The position numbers were made by a program, and so were the translations under genes. From positions 1 through 11,510 of the forward strand of contig CANRMV010000025.1 in assembly GCA_947631875.1 (NCBI GenBank): a DNA stretch of 11,510 nucleotides, written 5' to 3'. Below are positions 1-6,249 of the stretch, piece by piece. This stretch comes from an uncultured Clostridia bacterium. Its GTDB lineage: Bacteria > Bacillota > Clostridia > Christensenellales > UBA1242. The notes beneath the pieces were generated by a model. The model was not told where the DNA came from. It did no database searches and was given only the letters and a program-made list of their open reading frames with translations. Position 1 is the first letter of the stretch; every line of letters begins with the position of its first letter.

Positions 1-482
1 CCAACATAATGATTTATTCGGCTTGCCATAGACAAATTTGCACAAACGGACAAAAGGTCAAACATATTTTCGCCATAGCAAATTGCAGAAATATCCTCAA
101 AGAAACTGAACGCAAAAATTCTTCTTATCACATTGGTTGCAAAATTTTTAATCGCCTTAACAAATTTGTTGTGCTTGGCTTTAAGTGTGACAATATCCTT
201 GTTGGACGTTGTCAGTTTTTCATATTCGGTGTCAGTTAGCGGCCGCCTGACAATCAAAACTTTGCCATATGCCATTTTGCACGAGTGCAAAGAGTTTATG
301 ATTTCTTCTTTTTTGGATTTGTCGGTGTATATGTGAACTTCGGTGTTTTTGTTGGCTTTAAACTCCCCTGCCAAACTTTCCCTTATTCCCACAAAAATTT
401 TGACGCCTCTTTTGGATGCTTTGTCAATGAAGGTTTGATATTCCTTAACGCGTTCAACAATAGGAACAATTATATTTATCAT
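1..482 (-). CDS. Partial glycosyltransferase-like protein of unknown function
   Basis: About 160 residues are visible from the ATG at 482; the gene runs off the left edge without a stop. It opens with a short hydrophobic strand (MINIIVPIV). A later stretch, VLIVRRPLTDTEYEKL, is followed by a basic segment and the aromatic run IFAFSFFEDISAICYGENMF. The spacing of these blocks recalls the second half of GT-A fold, family 2 glycosyltransferases (Asn/Phe-rich helix, then an acidic-aromatic loop), but I see no DxD metal motif, so the family is an inference. No signal peptide is visible. The ATG overlaps the rpiB stop as ATGA, so translation is probably coupled to rpiB and the gene belongs to the phosphatase-rpiB operon. 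It could equally be an uncharacterised protein. Confidence 0.6.
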   Translation of the reverse strand, partial: MINIIVPIVERVKEYQTFIDKASKRGVKIFVGIRESLAGEFKANKNTEVHIYTDKSKKEEIINSLHSCKMAYGKVLIVRRPLTDTEYEKLTTSNKDIVTLKAKHNKFVKAIKNFATNVIRRIFAFSFFEDISAICYGENMFDLLSVCANLSMASRINHYV

Positions 483-910
483 TTATCCACCCCTGAAATT
501 TTTTTCAAGCGTCTTGCGTGCCTTCCTCCTTCAAAAGAAGTTGTCAAAAAAACCTTCACAATTTTGATAACTTTCTTTGTTTTTAGCGTTCCGGGAATGC
601 ACAGCACGTTTGCATCGTTATCTTTTCTTGCAAGCATTGCCATTTTTGGAGTTAAGCAAAGCCCCGCCCGAATTTTTGGATTTCTGTTTGCGGCAATGCT
701 CATTCCAATTCCAGAGCCGCAAATAAAAATGCCAACATTATTTTTGTTTTCAAGCACTTTGTCAATGCCAAGTTTGGCGTAGTCTGGATAGTCCACAGGC
801 TCTTTGCTGTAAGTTCCAACATCAATTGTGATTATGTTTTCTTGATTGAAGAAAGTTTTAAGTTCTTCCTTCAAAGCATAGCCTCTGTGGTCGCTTGCCA
901 TAATAATCAT
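479..910 (-). CDS. rpiB: Ribose-5-phosphate isomerase B (RpiB/LacAB family)
   Basis: This enzyme interconverts ribose 5-phosphate and ribulose 5-phosphate in the non-oxidative pentose phosphate pathway, in the cytosol. The protein has 143 residues, normal for the family. Visible landmarks are ASDHRGY (D7, H8, sugar-binding), VDYPDYA, the CGSGIGMSIAANR phosphate loop with catalytic base Cys64, and the C-terminal FEGGRHARR with its conserved His. The position matching E. coli His99, which helps open the furanose ring, is Asp97 here (ARKDNDANVL where the usual form is SRxHNDANVL). The ATG at 910 overlaps the upstream phosphatase stop as ATGA, and its own TGA overlaps the next ATG in the same way, so three genes are tightly coupled. 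Because LacA/LacB and allose-6-phosphate isomerases share the fold, the exact substrate is less certain than the family. Confidence 0.93.
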   Translation of the reverse strand: MIIMASDHRGYALKEELKTFFNQENIITIDVGTYSKEPVDYPDYAKLGIDKVLENKNNVGIFICGSGIGMSIAANRNPKIRAGLCLTPKMAMLARKDNDANVLCIPGTLKTKKVIKIVKVFLTTSFEGGRHARRLKKISGVDK

Positions 911-1335
911 AACTCACCTCTCAAATTTTGGATTTTTTCTAAAAGCACTTCCACATTTTTTTCAATTTGCTTAGCGGCTTTTTCATAAACATCAAGGTTC
1001 TGTCTGTAAGGGTCATCAATCTCGCCCCAAAGTTCAGAAAAAGAAATCACCTTTTTGCTGTTGATAAATTTTTTGTGGTCGTCAGTAACTGTCACATATA
1101 TAGTATTTGGCAAAATTTTGGAAAGTTTAACACTTTTTCTTGGTCTGCCGTCATAGCCAAGTTTTTTTAAGGCTGCTTTTGCGTTGTCTGTGATTTGTTT
1201 GCCATCGGCTCTCAGGCCAGCGGAAGAAAATTTGAGGTTTTTCAATCCTTTGTTTTTTGCCATTTTTCGTGCTATTCTCTCAGCCATAACCGAGCGACAG
1301 GTGTTTCCTGTGCAAACAAAACAAATCTCTATCAT
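907..1335 (-). CDS. Low-molecular-weight phosphatase, likely protein-arginine phosphatase (YwlE type)
   Basis: The 142-residue protein has the P-loop CTGNTCRS at residues 8-15 (nucleophile Cys8, Arg14) and the general-acid motif DDPY with Asp108, which define the low-molecular-weight tyrosine phosphatase fold. The loop carries Thr12 where most tyrosine phosphatases have Ile or Leu; in Bacillus YwlE this Thr selects phospho-arginine. A role in removing phospho-arginine marks is therefore likely, though no arginine kinase (McsB) lies in the window. Bacillus also places ywlE beside rpiB (ywlF), as here. I chose the ATG at 1335 over an upstream in-frame TTG at 1353 because family members begin just before the first beta strand (IEICFVCTG) and a TATAAT box sits between the two. 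There is no ribosome binding site; see the promoter entry. It overlaps rpiB by four bases. Confidence 0.9.
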   Translation of the reverse strand: MIEICFVCTGNTCRSVMAERIARKMAKNKGLKNLKFSSAGLRADGKQITDNAKAALKKLGYDGRPRKSVKLSKILPNTIYVTVTDDHKKFINSKKVISFSELWGEIDDPYRQNLDVYEKAAKQIEKNVEVLLEKIQNLRGEL

Positions 1336-1341
1336 GTTTTT

Positions 1342-1369
1342 ATTATAAATCAAACAACAAAAAAAACAA
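1342..1369 (-). promoter_or_regulatory. Promoter for the phosphatase-rpiB operon, predicted leaderless start
   Basis: Reading the minus strand, a perfect TATAAT (1347-1342) is preceded at 16 bases by a weak TTGTTT (1369-1364). Six bases separate the -10 from the ATG at 1335, so a standard +1 falls on the A of the start codon. No purine-rich ribosome binding site lies upstream of that ATG. The weak -35 overlaps the rsfS terminator stem. Confidence 0.6.
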
Positions 1370-1387
1370 AGCGATTTTGCACTTTGT
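1359..1387 (-). terminator. Intrinsic terminator after rsfS
   Basis: On the minus strand, ACAAAGTG pairs with CGCTTTGT (8 pairs including one G-T wobble) around the six-base loop CAAAAT, and the stem runs straight into a tract of eight T. It lies 12 bases after the rsfS stop and would separate rsfS from the downstream phosphatase operon, which has its own promoter immediately after. Confidence 0.7.
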
Positions 1388-1399
1388 CTTTATTTTTCT

Positions 1400-1714
1400 T
1401 TATTTAACAACAATTTTCTTTGGTTTGTATAGTTTGTCAAGGTTGTATTTTTCGCGAACTTTTGGCAAAAAGATGTGAAGAGTGACATTTTCAAAATCAA
1501 AAACAATCCACTCACCCTTAAAATAGCCCTCAATTTTCCCTGTGTAGGCATATTTTTCAGCAAGGATGTCGGCACATTTTTTGCTGTCCAAAATTTTGTT
1601 GGAAGTGGACAAAACAACAAATTTCTCTATTTCGCCTTCTGAGAGGTTGTAAACAGAGATGTTTTTCATTTTGTTTTCTTGCAATAATCCAACAAGTTCT
1701 TTAATGTTCACCAT
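1400..1714 (-). CDS. rsfS: Ribosomal silencing factor RsfS (YbeB/DUF143)
   Basis: RsfS binds ribosomal protein uL14 on the large subunit and blocks subunit joining when nutrients are short. The 104-residue protein shows the family core: an N-terminal helix (IKELVGLLQEN), VVLSTSNK with the following helix (usually VIASGNS), and the diagnostic C-terminal block WIVFDFENVTLHIFLPKVREKY, here spanning residues 69-90. The length is normal for the short form of the family. I chose the ATG at 1714; an in-frame TTG at 1720 exists but would lie downstream of the -10 box and before the predicted transcription start. The gene has no ribosome binding site. It is alone between its own promoter and terminator rather than beside nadD, its common neighbour in Firmicutes. 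Confidence 0.9.
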   Translation of the reverse strand: MVNIKELVGLLQENKMKNISVYNLSEGEIEKFVVLSTSNKILDSKKCADILAEKYAYTGKIEGYFKGEWIVFDFENVTLHIFLPKVREKYNLDKLYKPKKIVVK

Positions 1715-1720
1715 AAACAA

Positions 1721-1749
1721 ATTTTAACAATAAATTGAATTTTTGTCAA
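1721..1749 (-). promoter_or_regulatory. Strong promoter for rsfS, predicted leaderless start
   Basis: On the minus strand a perfect TTGACA (1749-1744) is followed after exactly 17 bases by TAAAAT (1726-1721). Six bases later comes the rsfS ATG at 1714, so the expected +1 is the first base of the start codon. No ribosome binding site is present. The same TTGTCAA bases also read as TTGTCA on the plus strand, but I find no matching -10 in that direction. Confidence 0.75.
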
Positions 1750-1793
1750 TAAATTTTGTGATTAAAAAGAAAATATGTGTCAAAAATTGTTCT

Positions 1794-2606
1794 ATGAGAA
1801 GATTGAGCCTTATTTTTCAAGAGATTTTAAAGTTTGCATTTTTGTTTTTGTTGTTTTTTATTTGGCTTAGATTTTTGATAAGAAAAAACTTTGTTCTTGT
1901 TATTGTTTTAAGCGCCCTTTTAAGCACGTCAATCTATTTGTTGTTTTTCTTTTTGAGAAGAAGGAAAAAGGTGAAAGTTGGCTTAAAATTAAAAGAAAAA
2001 GAGGATGCCGAAAACATGTTTTTGTCGCTTGCTTGCGAGGAAAATTATATGGATTTTTTTGAAAAATTAAGCCTGACCAAACACAAAAATGTTGAAAAAC
2101 ACAAAAAATATCTCACAATAACCCACCCCGAACATGTGAAAACGGTGCTTTGGGCAGATTTTTCTTTTGATGGGCTGACAAGCAACAAATTGTTGGAAAT
2201 TTACAAGCAAGTGAAAAAAGAAAAGGCAACAAAAATTGTTATTTTATGCAAAGAGGTTTCTGACAAAAAAGTTTTCACTTTGCTTGGCAGTTTTAAAGAG
2301 AAAATTGAAATTTTTGACCAGTATCAAACTTATGAAAAACTTTACAAATACTATAATGTTTTTCCAGAAATTTCAAAAAAATATCCTTCTGAAAAGAAAC
2401 TTGTGCTAAAAGATTTTTTTGCCTATTCCTTCAATAAAAAAAGAACGAAAGGCTATCTGTTTTCCGCCCTTGTTCTGATTTTAAGCAGTTTGTTTTTAAG
2501 AACAACAATTTATTATTGCATAGTTGCATCAATCCTTGTTGTCTTTGCCATTATTTCGCAGTTTAATCCTCGTTTCAATCGCAAGGACAATCCCGAAATT
2601 TTATAG
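1794..2606 (+). CDS. Membrane protein with a degenerate Mrr-like domain, function unknown
   Basis: I do not recognise this gene by name. From the ATG at 1794 it encodes 270 residues. Two hydrophobic helices (about 11-28 and 33-54) are followed by a basic stop-transfer run (RRRKK), a soluble domain (about 60-215) and two more helices (about 220-235 and 238-257). By the positive-inside rule the soluble part should be cytosolic. Residues 117-185 follow the pattern of Mrr-type restriction-endonuclease folds: strand VLWADFSF, helix KLLEIYKQV, ATKIVILCK, then IEIFDQYQTYEKLY. The expected catalytic Q-x-K is replaced by L-W-A, so a nuclease activity is unlikely; this comparison is inference. The start is uncertain: in-frame TTG (1743) and GTG (1758) lie upstream and none of the three has a clear ribosome binding site. 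The gene converges on clpX. Confidence 0.75.
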   Translation: MRRLSLIFQEILKFAFLFLLFFIWLRFLIRKNFVLVIVLSALLSTSIYLLFFFLRRRKKVKVGLKLKEKEDAENMFLSLACEENYMDFFEKLSLTKHKNVEKHKKYLTITHPEHVKTVLWADFSFDGLTSNKLLEIYKQVKKEKATKIVILCKEVSDKKVFTLLGSFKEKIEIFDQYQTYEKLYKYYNVFPEISKKYPSEKKLVLKDFFAYSFNKKRTKGYLFSALVLILSSLFLRTTIYYCIVASILVVFAIISQFNPRFNRKDNPEIL

Positions 2607-2607
2607 T

Positions 2608-2638
2608 GGTGGCAAAATTGCTAAACGGCTTTTGCACC
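2608..2638 (+). terminator. Possible shared terminator hairpin between converging genes
   Basis: Just after the membrane-protein stop, GGTGGCAAAA pairs with TTTTGCACC (9 pairs, one bulged base) around a 12-base loop. On the plus strand it is followed by a pyrimidine-rich stretch with a T run at 2648-2654, as a terminator would be; on the minus strand no T tract follows. The hairpin includes the clpX stop codon, so it would also sit at the end of the clpX message. Confidence 0.35.
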
Positions 2639-3895
2639 TTCCTCCTCTTTTTTAACAAGAATTGGCTCTTCGCCATTTTCAATGAAACCCTTTGTTATAA
2701 TCAATTTCCCATACACATTTGGGTCTGGCAAATCAAACATAAGTTCAAGCATTCGGCTTTCCATAATTGTTCTAACGCCGCGTGCACCCGTTTTCAACTT
2801 GATTGCCCTCTGAGCGATATATTCCAGCGCCTCATCTTCAAATTCAAGGTCAAAACCATCAATTTTGAAAAGTTGTTTATATTGCTTAACGATTGAATTT
2901 CTTGGTTCAACCAAAATTCTTTTAAGTGCCTTTTCATCCAAGTTGTCAAGCCCTGTTATAACCTGCAATCTTCCAACAAACTCTGGAATTAAGCCAAATT
3001 TGATAAGGTCATCTGGTTGCACATCTTTTGAGTAATCAACTTTTGCTTTTTCCTCTGAATTTTTAACATTCGCATTAAAGCCAATGGCAGAAGTTGACAG
3101 CCTTTTGTAGATGATGTCATCCAGGCCAACAAACGCTCCGCCACAAATAAACAAAATGTTTGTTGTGTCAATTTGCAACATTTCTTGATGAGGATGCTTT
3201 CTGCCGCCCTGTGGTGGCACGCTGGCAACCGTGCTTTCAATGATTTTCAAAAGCGCTTGCTGAACGCCTTCACCGCCCACATCACGCGTCAAAGAGCGGT
3301 TTTCACTTTTTCGAGAAATTTTGTCAATTTCGTCAATATAAATAATTCCTCTTTCCGCCCTTTCAATGTCATAGTCGGCATTTTGAATAAGTTTCAAAAG
3401 CACATTTTCAACATCTTCGCCAACATAGCCTGCCTCAGTTAGAGTTGTGGCATCTGCGCATGCAAAAGGAACATCCAAAATTTTTGCAAGTGTTTTAACA
3501 AGCAAAGTTTTTCCAGAGCCTGTTGGGCCAATCATTAAAACATTGCTTTTTTCAAGTTCCAAAGCCTTGTCGTCTTTCTTTTGTTTGTTGCGTTTGTTGT
3601 GTTCGTTGTAGTTTATTCGTTTATAATGGTTGAAAACAGCAACAGAAAGCACCTTTTTTGCTTGCTCTTGACCAATAACAAAAGCATCAAGGCTTTTTTT
3701 AATTTCCTTTGGCGAAGGAATAACAAGGTCTTTGAACACTTTAACTTTTGCCGCCTCTTCCTTTATAATATCCGCACAAATTCTAACGCAGTCATCACAA
3801 ATAAACGCATCGCCTTTTGGGCTTGCAATAAGTTTTTTAGCCGCTTTTTGTGGTTTTCCGCAAAAAGTGCAGGCACACATGTCAATATCTTTCAT
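2621..3895 (-). CDS. clpX: ATP-dependent Clp protease ATP-binding subunit ClpX
   Basis: ClpX is the hexameric AAA+ unfoldase that feeds proteins into ClpP. The 424-residue protein is complete. It has an N-terminal zinc domain (Cys9, Cys12, Cys33, Cys36), Walker A GPTGSGKT (123-130), the GYVG pore loop (156-159), Walker B IIYIDEID (184-191), the RKH loop (232-234), the IGF loop that docks on ClpP (271-273) and the sensor-2 motif GARGVR near the C-terminus. The ATG at 3895 is preceded by AAAGGA at good spacing, placed across the end of clpP. Only three bases separate it from the clpP stop, so the two subunits are co-transcribed and probably made in a coupled way. Confidence 0.98.
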   Translation of the reverse strand: MKDIDMCACTFCGKPQKAAKKLIASPKGDAFICDDCVRICADIIKEEAAKVKVFKDLVIPSPKEIKKSLDAFVIGQEQAKKVLSVAVFNHYKRINYNEHNKRNKQKKDDKALELEKSNVLMIGPTGSGKTLLVKTLAKILDVPFACADATTLTEAGYVGEDVENVLLKLIQNADYDIERAERGIIYIDEIDKISRKSENRSLTRDVGGEGVQQALLKIIESTVASVPPQGGRKHPHQEMLQIDTTNILFICGGAFVGLDDIIYKRLSTSAIGFNANVKNSEEKAKVDYSKDVQPDDLIKFGLIPEFVGRLQVITGLDNLDEKALKRILVEPRNSIVKQYKQLFKIDGFDLEFEDEALEYIAQRAIKLKTGARGVRTIMESRMLELMFDLPDPNVYGKLIITKGFIENGEEPILVKKEEEGAKAV

Positions 3896-3898
3896 TTT

Positions 3899-4492
3899 TT
3901 AGTCCTTTTTTGATTTTCTTGTTACAAATATGTTGTCGATAAGTCCATATTTCTTTGCTTCTTCTGCCGACATATAGTTGTCACGGTCGGTGTCCTTCTC
4001 AATGTCTTTGAGACTTTTGCCTGTGTTCTCACTTAAAATGCGGTTCAGCATTTCCTTTGTTTTCTTCATATGCCTTGCCTGTATCTCAATGTCACTTGCT
4101 TGCCCTTGTGTTCCGCCAAGAGGTTGATGAATCATAATTTCGCTGTTTGGAAGTGCAAATCTTTTGCCCTTTGTTCCGCTTGAAAGAAGAAATGCCCCCA
4201 TCGATGCCGCCAGCCCAATGCAAATGGTGGAAACATCGCATTTGATGTAATTCATTGTGTCGTAAATGGCAATTCCTGCCGAAACAGAGCCTCCCGGACT
4301 GTTTATATAAAGGAAAATATCTTTATCAGGATTTTTCCCTTCCAAATAAATGAGTTGCGCGATGACAACATTTGCTGTTGCATCAGTGATTTCTCCTGTC
4401 AAAAACACAATTCTGTCTTCAAGCAATCTTGAATAAATATCATATGACCTTTCGCTTGCGCCTGTTTGGTCAACAACCATAGGAATTAACAT
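3899..4492 (-). CDS. clpP: ATP-dependent Clp protease proteolytic subunit ClpP
   Basis: ClpP is the serine peptidase that forms the barrel degraded substrates enter. The protein has 197 residues with the full catalytic triad: Ser97 in GLAASMGA, His122 in MIHQP and Asp171 in DTDRDNY, numbered exactly as in mature E. coli ClpP. The N-terminus (MLIPMVVDQTGASERSYDIY) matches the short axial-loop form, so little or no propeptide is expected. The ATG at 4492 has AAAAGGAG nine bases upstream. It follows tig by 48 bases and precedes clpX by three, the classical tig-clpP-clpX order. The tig frameshift upstream does not touch clpP, but early translation stop in tig could lower clpP expression through polarity. 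Confidence 0.98.
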   Translation of the reverse strand: MLIPMVVDQTGASERSYDIYSRLLEDRIVFLTGEITDATANVVIAQLIYLEGKNPDKDIFLYINSPGGSVSAGIAIYDTMNYIKCDVSTICIGLAASMGAFLLSSGTKGKRFALPNSEIMIHQPLGGTQGQASDIEIQARHMKKTKEMLNRILSENTGKSLKDIEKDTDRDNYMSAEEAKKYGLIDNIFVTRKSKKD

Positions 4493-4519
4493 AATCTTTT
4501 TCTCCTTTTATTTTTTAAA

Positions 4520-4552
4520 TTTGATTAAATTCAAGTTTGATTAAAATTCAAG
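4520..4552. repeat. Two-copy tandem repeat over the tig stop codon
   Basis: TTTGATTAAATTCAAG (4520-4535) is immediately followed by TTTGATTAAAATTCAAG (4536-4552); the copies differ by one A in a run. The second copy contains the last codons and the TAA of tig. It looks like a small local duplication, with no sign of function. Confidence 0.8.
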
Positions 4553-5802
4553 TTTTAAACTGTCATCAATTTCCATTTTATTGTTTGCTCTAAGGAAAAC
4601 CATAACCTTTTCTGCAAGTTTTTCAGATGTAAGGCGGCCGATTTCATTTTCGTCTGTTTCGCCCTTGATTGCCTCAGCCTCTTCCTCTTTGGTGAGGTCC
4701 AAATTTTGCTCGCGGATAATCTTTCTGAAAATGTATCTAAGTTTTATTCTGTGTATTGTTGTTGCGGTTATTCTTTGTTCAAGTTCTGCAAGATTTGTTC
4801 CATACATATTCAAAACAAACTTTTCAATAGGCATTCCAAGTTGTTTTGCATATTTGTCCGCAACGGCAAGTTCGTTTTTAACACTTCTGTCAATCATGTC
4901 TTGTGGAATTATTATTTCGGTGTTGTCAATAATGTGTTTTCTAATGTCAAGGTCGAATGTTCTTCTTTGCTCATCTTGCTTCATAGTTTGAATATGAGCA
5001 AAAACATCTTTTCTATACTCTTCCACAGTTTCAAATTCTGTCGCATTGGAAATAAATTTGTCGTCAAGAACAGGAACGTGTCTTTCCCTAACTGCCTTGA
5101 TTGTAACGCTAAAAACAACTTTCTTATTTCTCAATTCTTCTGCGCCATAGTTTTCAGGAAAAGTCACATTAACATCAACTGTTTCGCCCTTTGAATGCCC
5201 AATAAGTTGCTCCTCAAAAGTGTCAATGAAAGTGTGAGAGCCAATTTCAAGAGGATAATCTTGCCGCCGTCAAACTCAACTCCGTTAAGAAAGCCAACAA
5301 AATCAATCACTGCACTGTCGTTGTTTTGAATTGGTCTGTCAACTTCTTCATAAGTGGAATTTTCATGCAAAAGATGCTCGATTGCGTGTTCAACCTCCTC
5401 ATCTTCAACTTTTGTGTCTGGCACTTTAATGGTTAATCCTGTGTATTTGCAAATTTTAAAGTCTGGGACCATTTCATAAGTAACTCTAACTTTCATACCG
5501 TCATCTTTGTTAGAACTGAGAAGTTCAACATTTGGCATTGTTGCAGGCTCATATTCTGGGGTTTGTCGCATAACTTCGGTGATTGTGTTGTCGATGAAAA
5601 AGTTTAAAGCATCAGTGAAAAACACGTTTTCGCCATAATTTTTCTCAATGACTCTTCTTGGCGCCTTGCCCTTTCTAAAACCTTCAACAGGATAGTCGTT
5701 TTTGCTATGTTGATAAACAAAGTCAACCGCTTTATCCCATTCCTCATTTGAAATTTGAACATCAAGTTCCACTTTTGATTTGTCAATTTTAATTGTATAC
5801 AT
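4541..5802 (-). pseudogene. tig: Trigger factor (peptidyl-prolyl isomerase), split by a frameshift
   Basis: Trigger factor is the ribosome-bound chaperone that meets nascent chains. The first frame, from ATG 5802 (AAAGGAG six bases upstream), gives the ribosome-binding domain with the signature GFRKGKAP at residues 41-48 and enters the FKBP domain at VIDFVGFLNGVEFDGGK. At about 5258-5262 the frame changes; the rest (YPLEIGSHTFIDTFEEQ onward, then the C-terminal helical domain) continues in a second frame to the stop at 4541. The pieces are about 181 and 238 residues and together match a full trigger factor of about 422. Relative to the usual GGK-x-E-N-Y/F-L layout three codons are replaced by two bases, implying loss of seven. 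There is no other damage, so this is either a recent mutation, a sequencing or assembly error, or very unlikely a programmed shift; no slippery heptamer is present. Confidence 0.9.
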
Positions 5803-5888
5803 TTTTTTCTCCTTTTTGTTTTGCATATATTTTAATTGGTTTCTTGAAATAAGAATTTTCCAAAAACACCCATAGTTTTTCGCCTTTC

Positions 5889-6185
5889 CTAAGGCAATTC
5901 AATGTGCTTAAAATCCTTTCGAGTGGATTTTTTATAGAGTATAATCGTGTTTCCAATCACTTGCACAATTTCAGCATCAAGTTGGGCAACAATCTCATTT
6001 GCCACCTCTTTTGGCGTAAGGTCGCAGTTTTTCAGCACCTTAATTTTGATAAGTTCTCTGGCTTCAAGCAACAAATTGACACTCTCCACCACATTTTCAC
6101 TGACGCCGTCTTTTCCAATTTGCATAACGCTGTCAAGTGCATTGCCAAGCCCTCTTAAACATGCTCTTTGTTTTGTTGTTATCAT
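5889..6185 (-). CDS. yhbY: YhbY-family CRM-domain ribosome assembly RNA-binding protein
   Basis: The 98-residue protein is a single CRM domain, the fold used by YhbY proteins that associate with pre-50S particles. It starts with MITTKQRACLRGLG (usually LTxKQRxxLRxLA), carries the RNA-binding loop GKDG at residues 24-27, continues with the LLEARELIKIKVL strand-helix and ends with VIGNTIILYK, all in family order. I chose the ATG at 6185 because AAGGAG lies six bases upstream; a longer frame starts at 6272 inside obg but has no ribosome binding site and its extra residues do not resemble the family. It follows obg by 64 bases, the usual pairing. A strong hairpin lies just ahead of the ribosome binding site. 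Confidence 0.93.
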   Translation of the reverse strand: MITTKQRACLRGLGNALDSVMQIGKDGVSENVVESVNLLLEARELIKIKVLKNCDLTPKEVANEIVAQLDAEIVQVIGNTIILYKKSTRKDFKHIELP

Positions 6186-6200
6186 ATCACTCTCCTTATC

Positions 6201-6240
6201 TTGTGGTGTTATGTCATAAACTGCTTGCATACCACCACAA
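6201..6240 (-). promoter_or_regulatory. Stem-loop before the yhbY ribosome binding site
   Basis: On the plus strand TTGTGGTG (6201-6208) is the exact reverse complement of CACCACAA (6233-6240). After a one-base mismatch the stem extends by TATG (6210-6213) with CATA (6228-6231), giving 12 pairs around a loop of about 12 bases. In the obg-yhbY message it ends a few bases ahead of AAGGAG. There is no T tract, so it is not a plain terminator; it may be a processing or translation-control element. Confidence 0.5.
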
Positions 6241-6249
6241 CATGTTGTG
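6236..6249. repeat. Perfect 14-bp palindrome directly after the obg stop
   Basis: CACAACATGTTGTG equals its own reverse complement. It begins at the base next to the obg stop codon. Five of its bases are shared with the neighbouring stem-loop, so on RNA the two structures exclude each other. It could also be a binding site for a dimeric protein. Confidence 0.6.

Noticed and set aside
285..782. A 165-codon plus-strand open frame over rpiB
   Set aside because: It is antisense to the confidently identified rpiB and the partial gene beside it; the translation is a compositional shadow.
5255..5265. Programmed ribosomal frameshifting in tig
   Set aside because: No slippery heptamer, no stimulatory hairpin seen, and about two residues would be missing after any simple shift; a deletion explains the sequence better.
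5857..5895. Hairpins after yhbY (GCCTT/AAGGC, then AAAAAC/GTTTTT)
   Set aside because: The GC-rich stem is only five pairs and is not followed by a T tract; the second stem is nearly all A-T. Too weak to call a terminator before tig.
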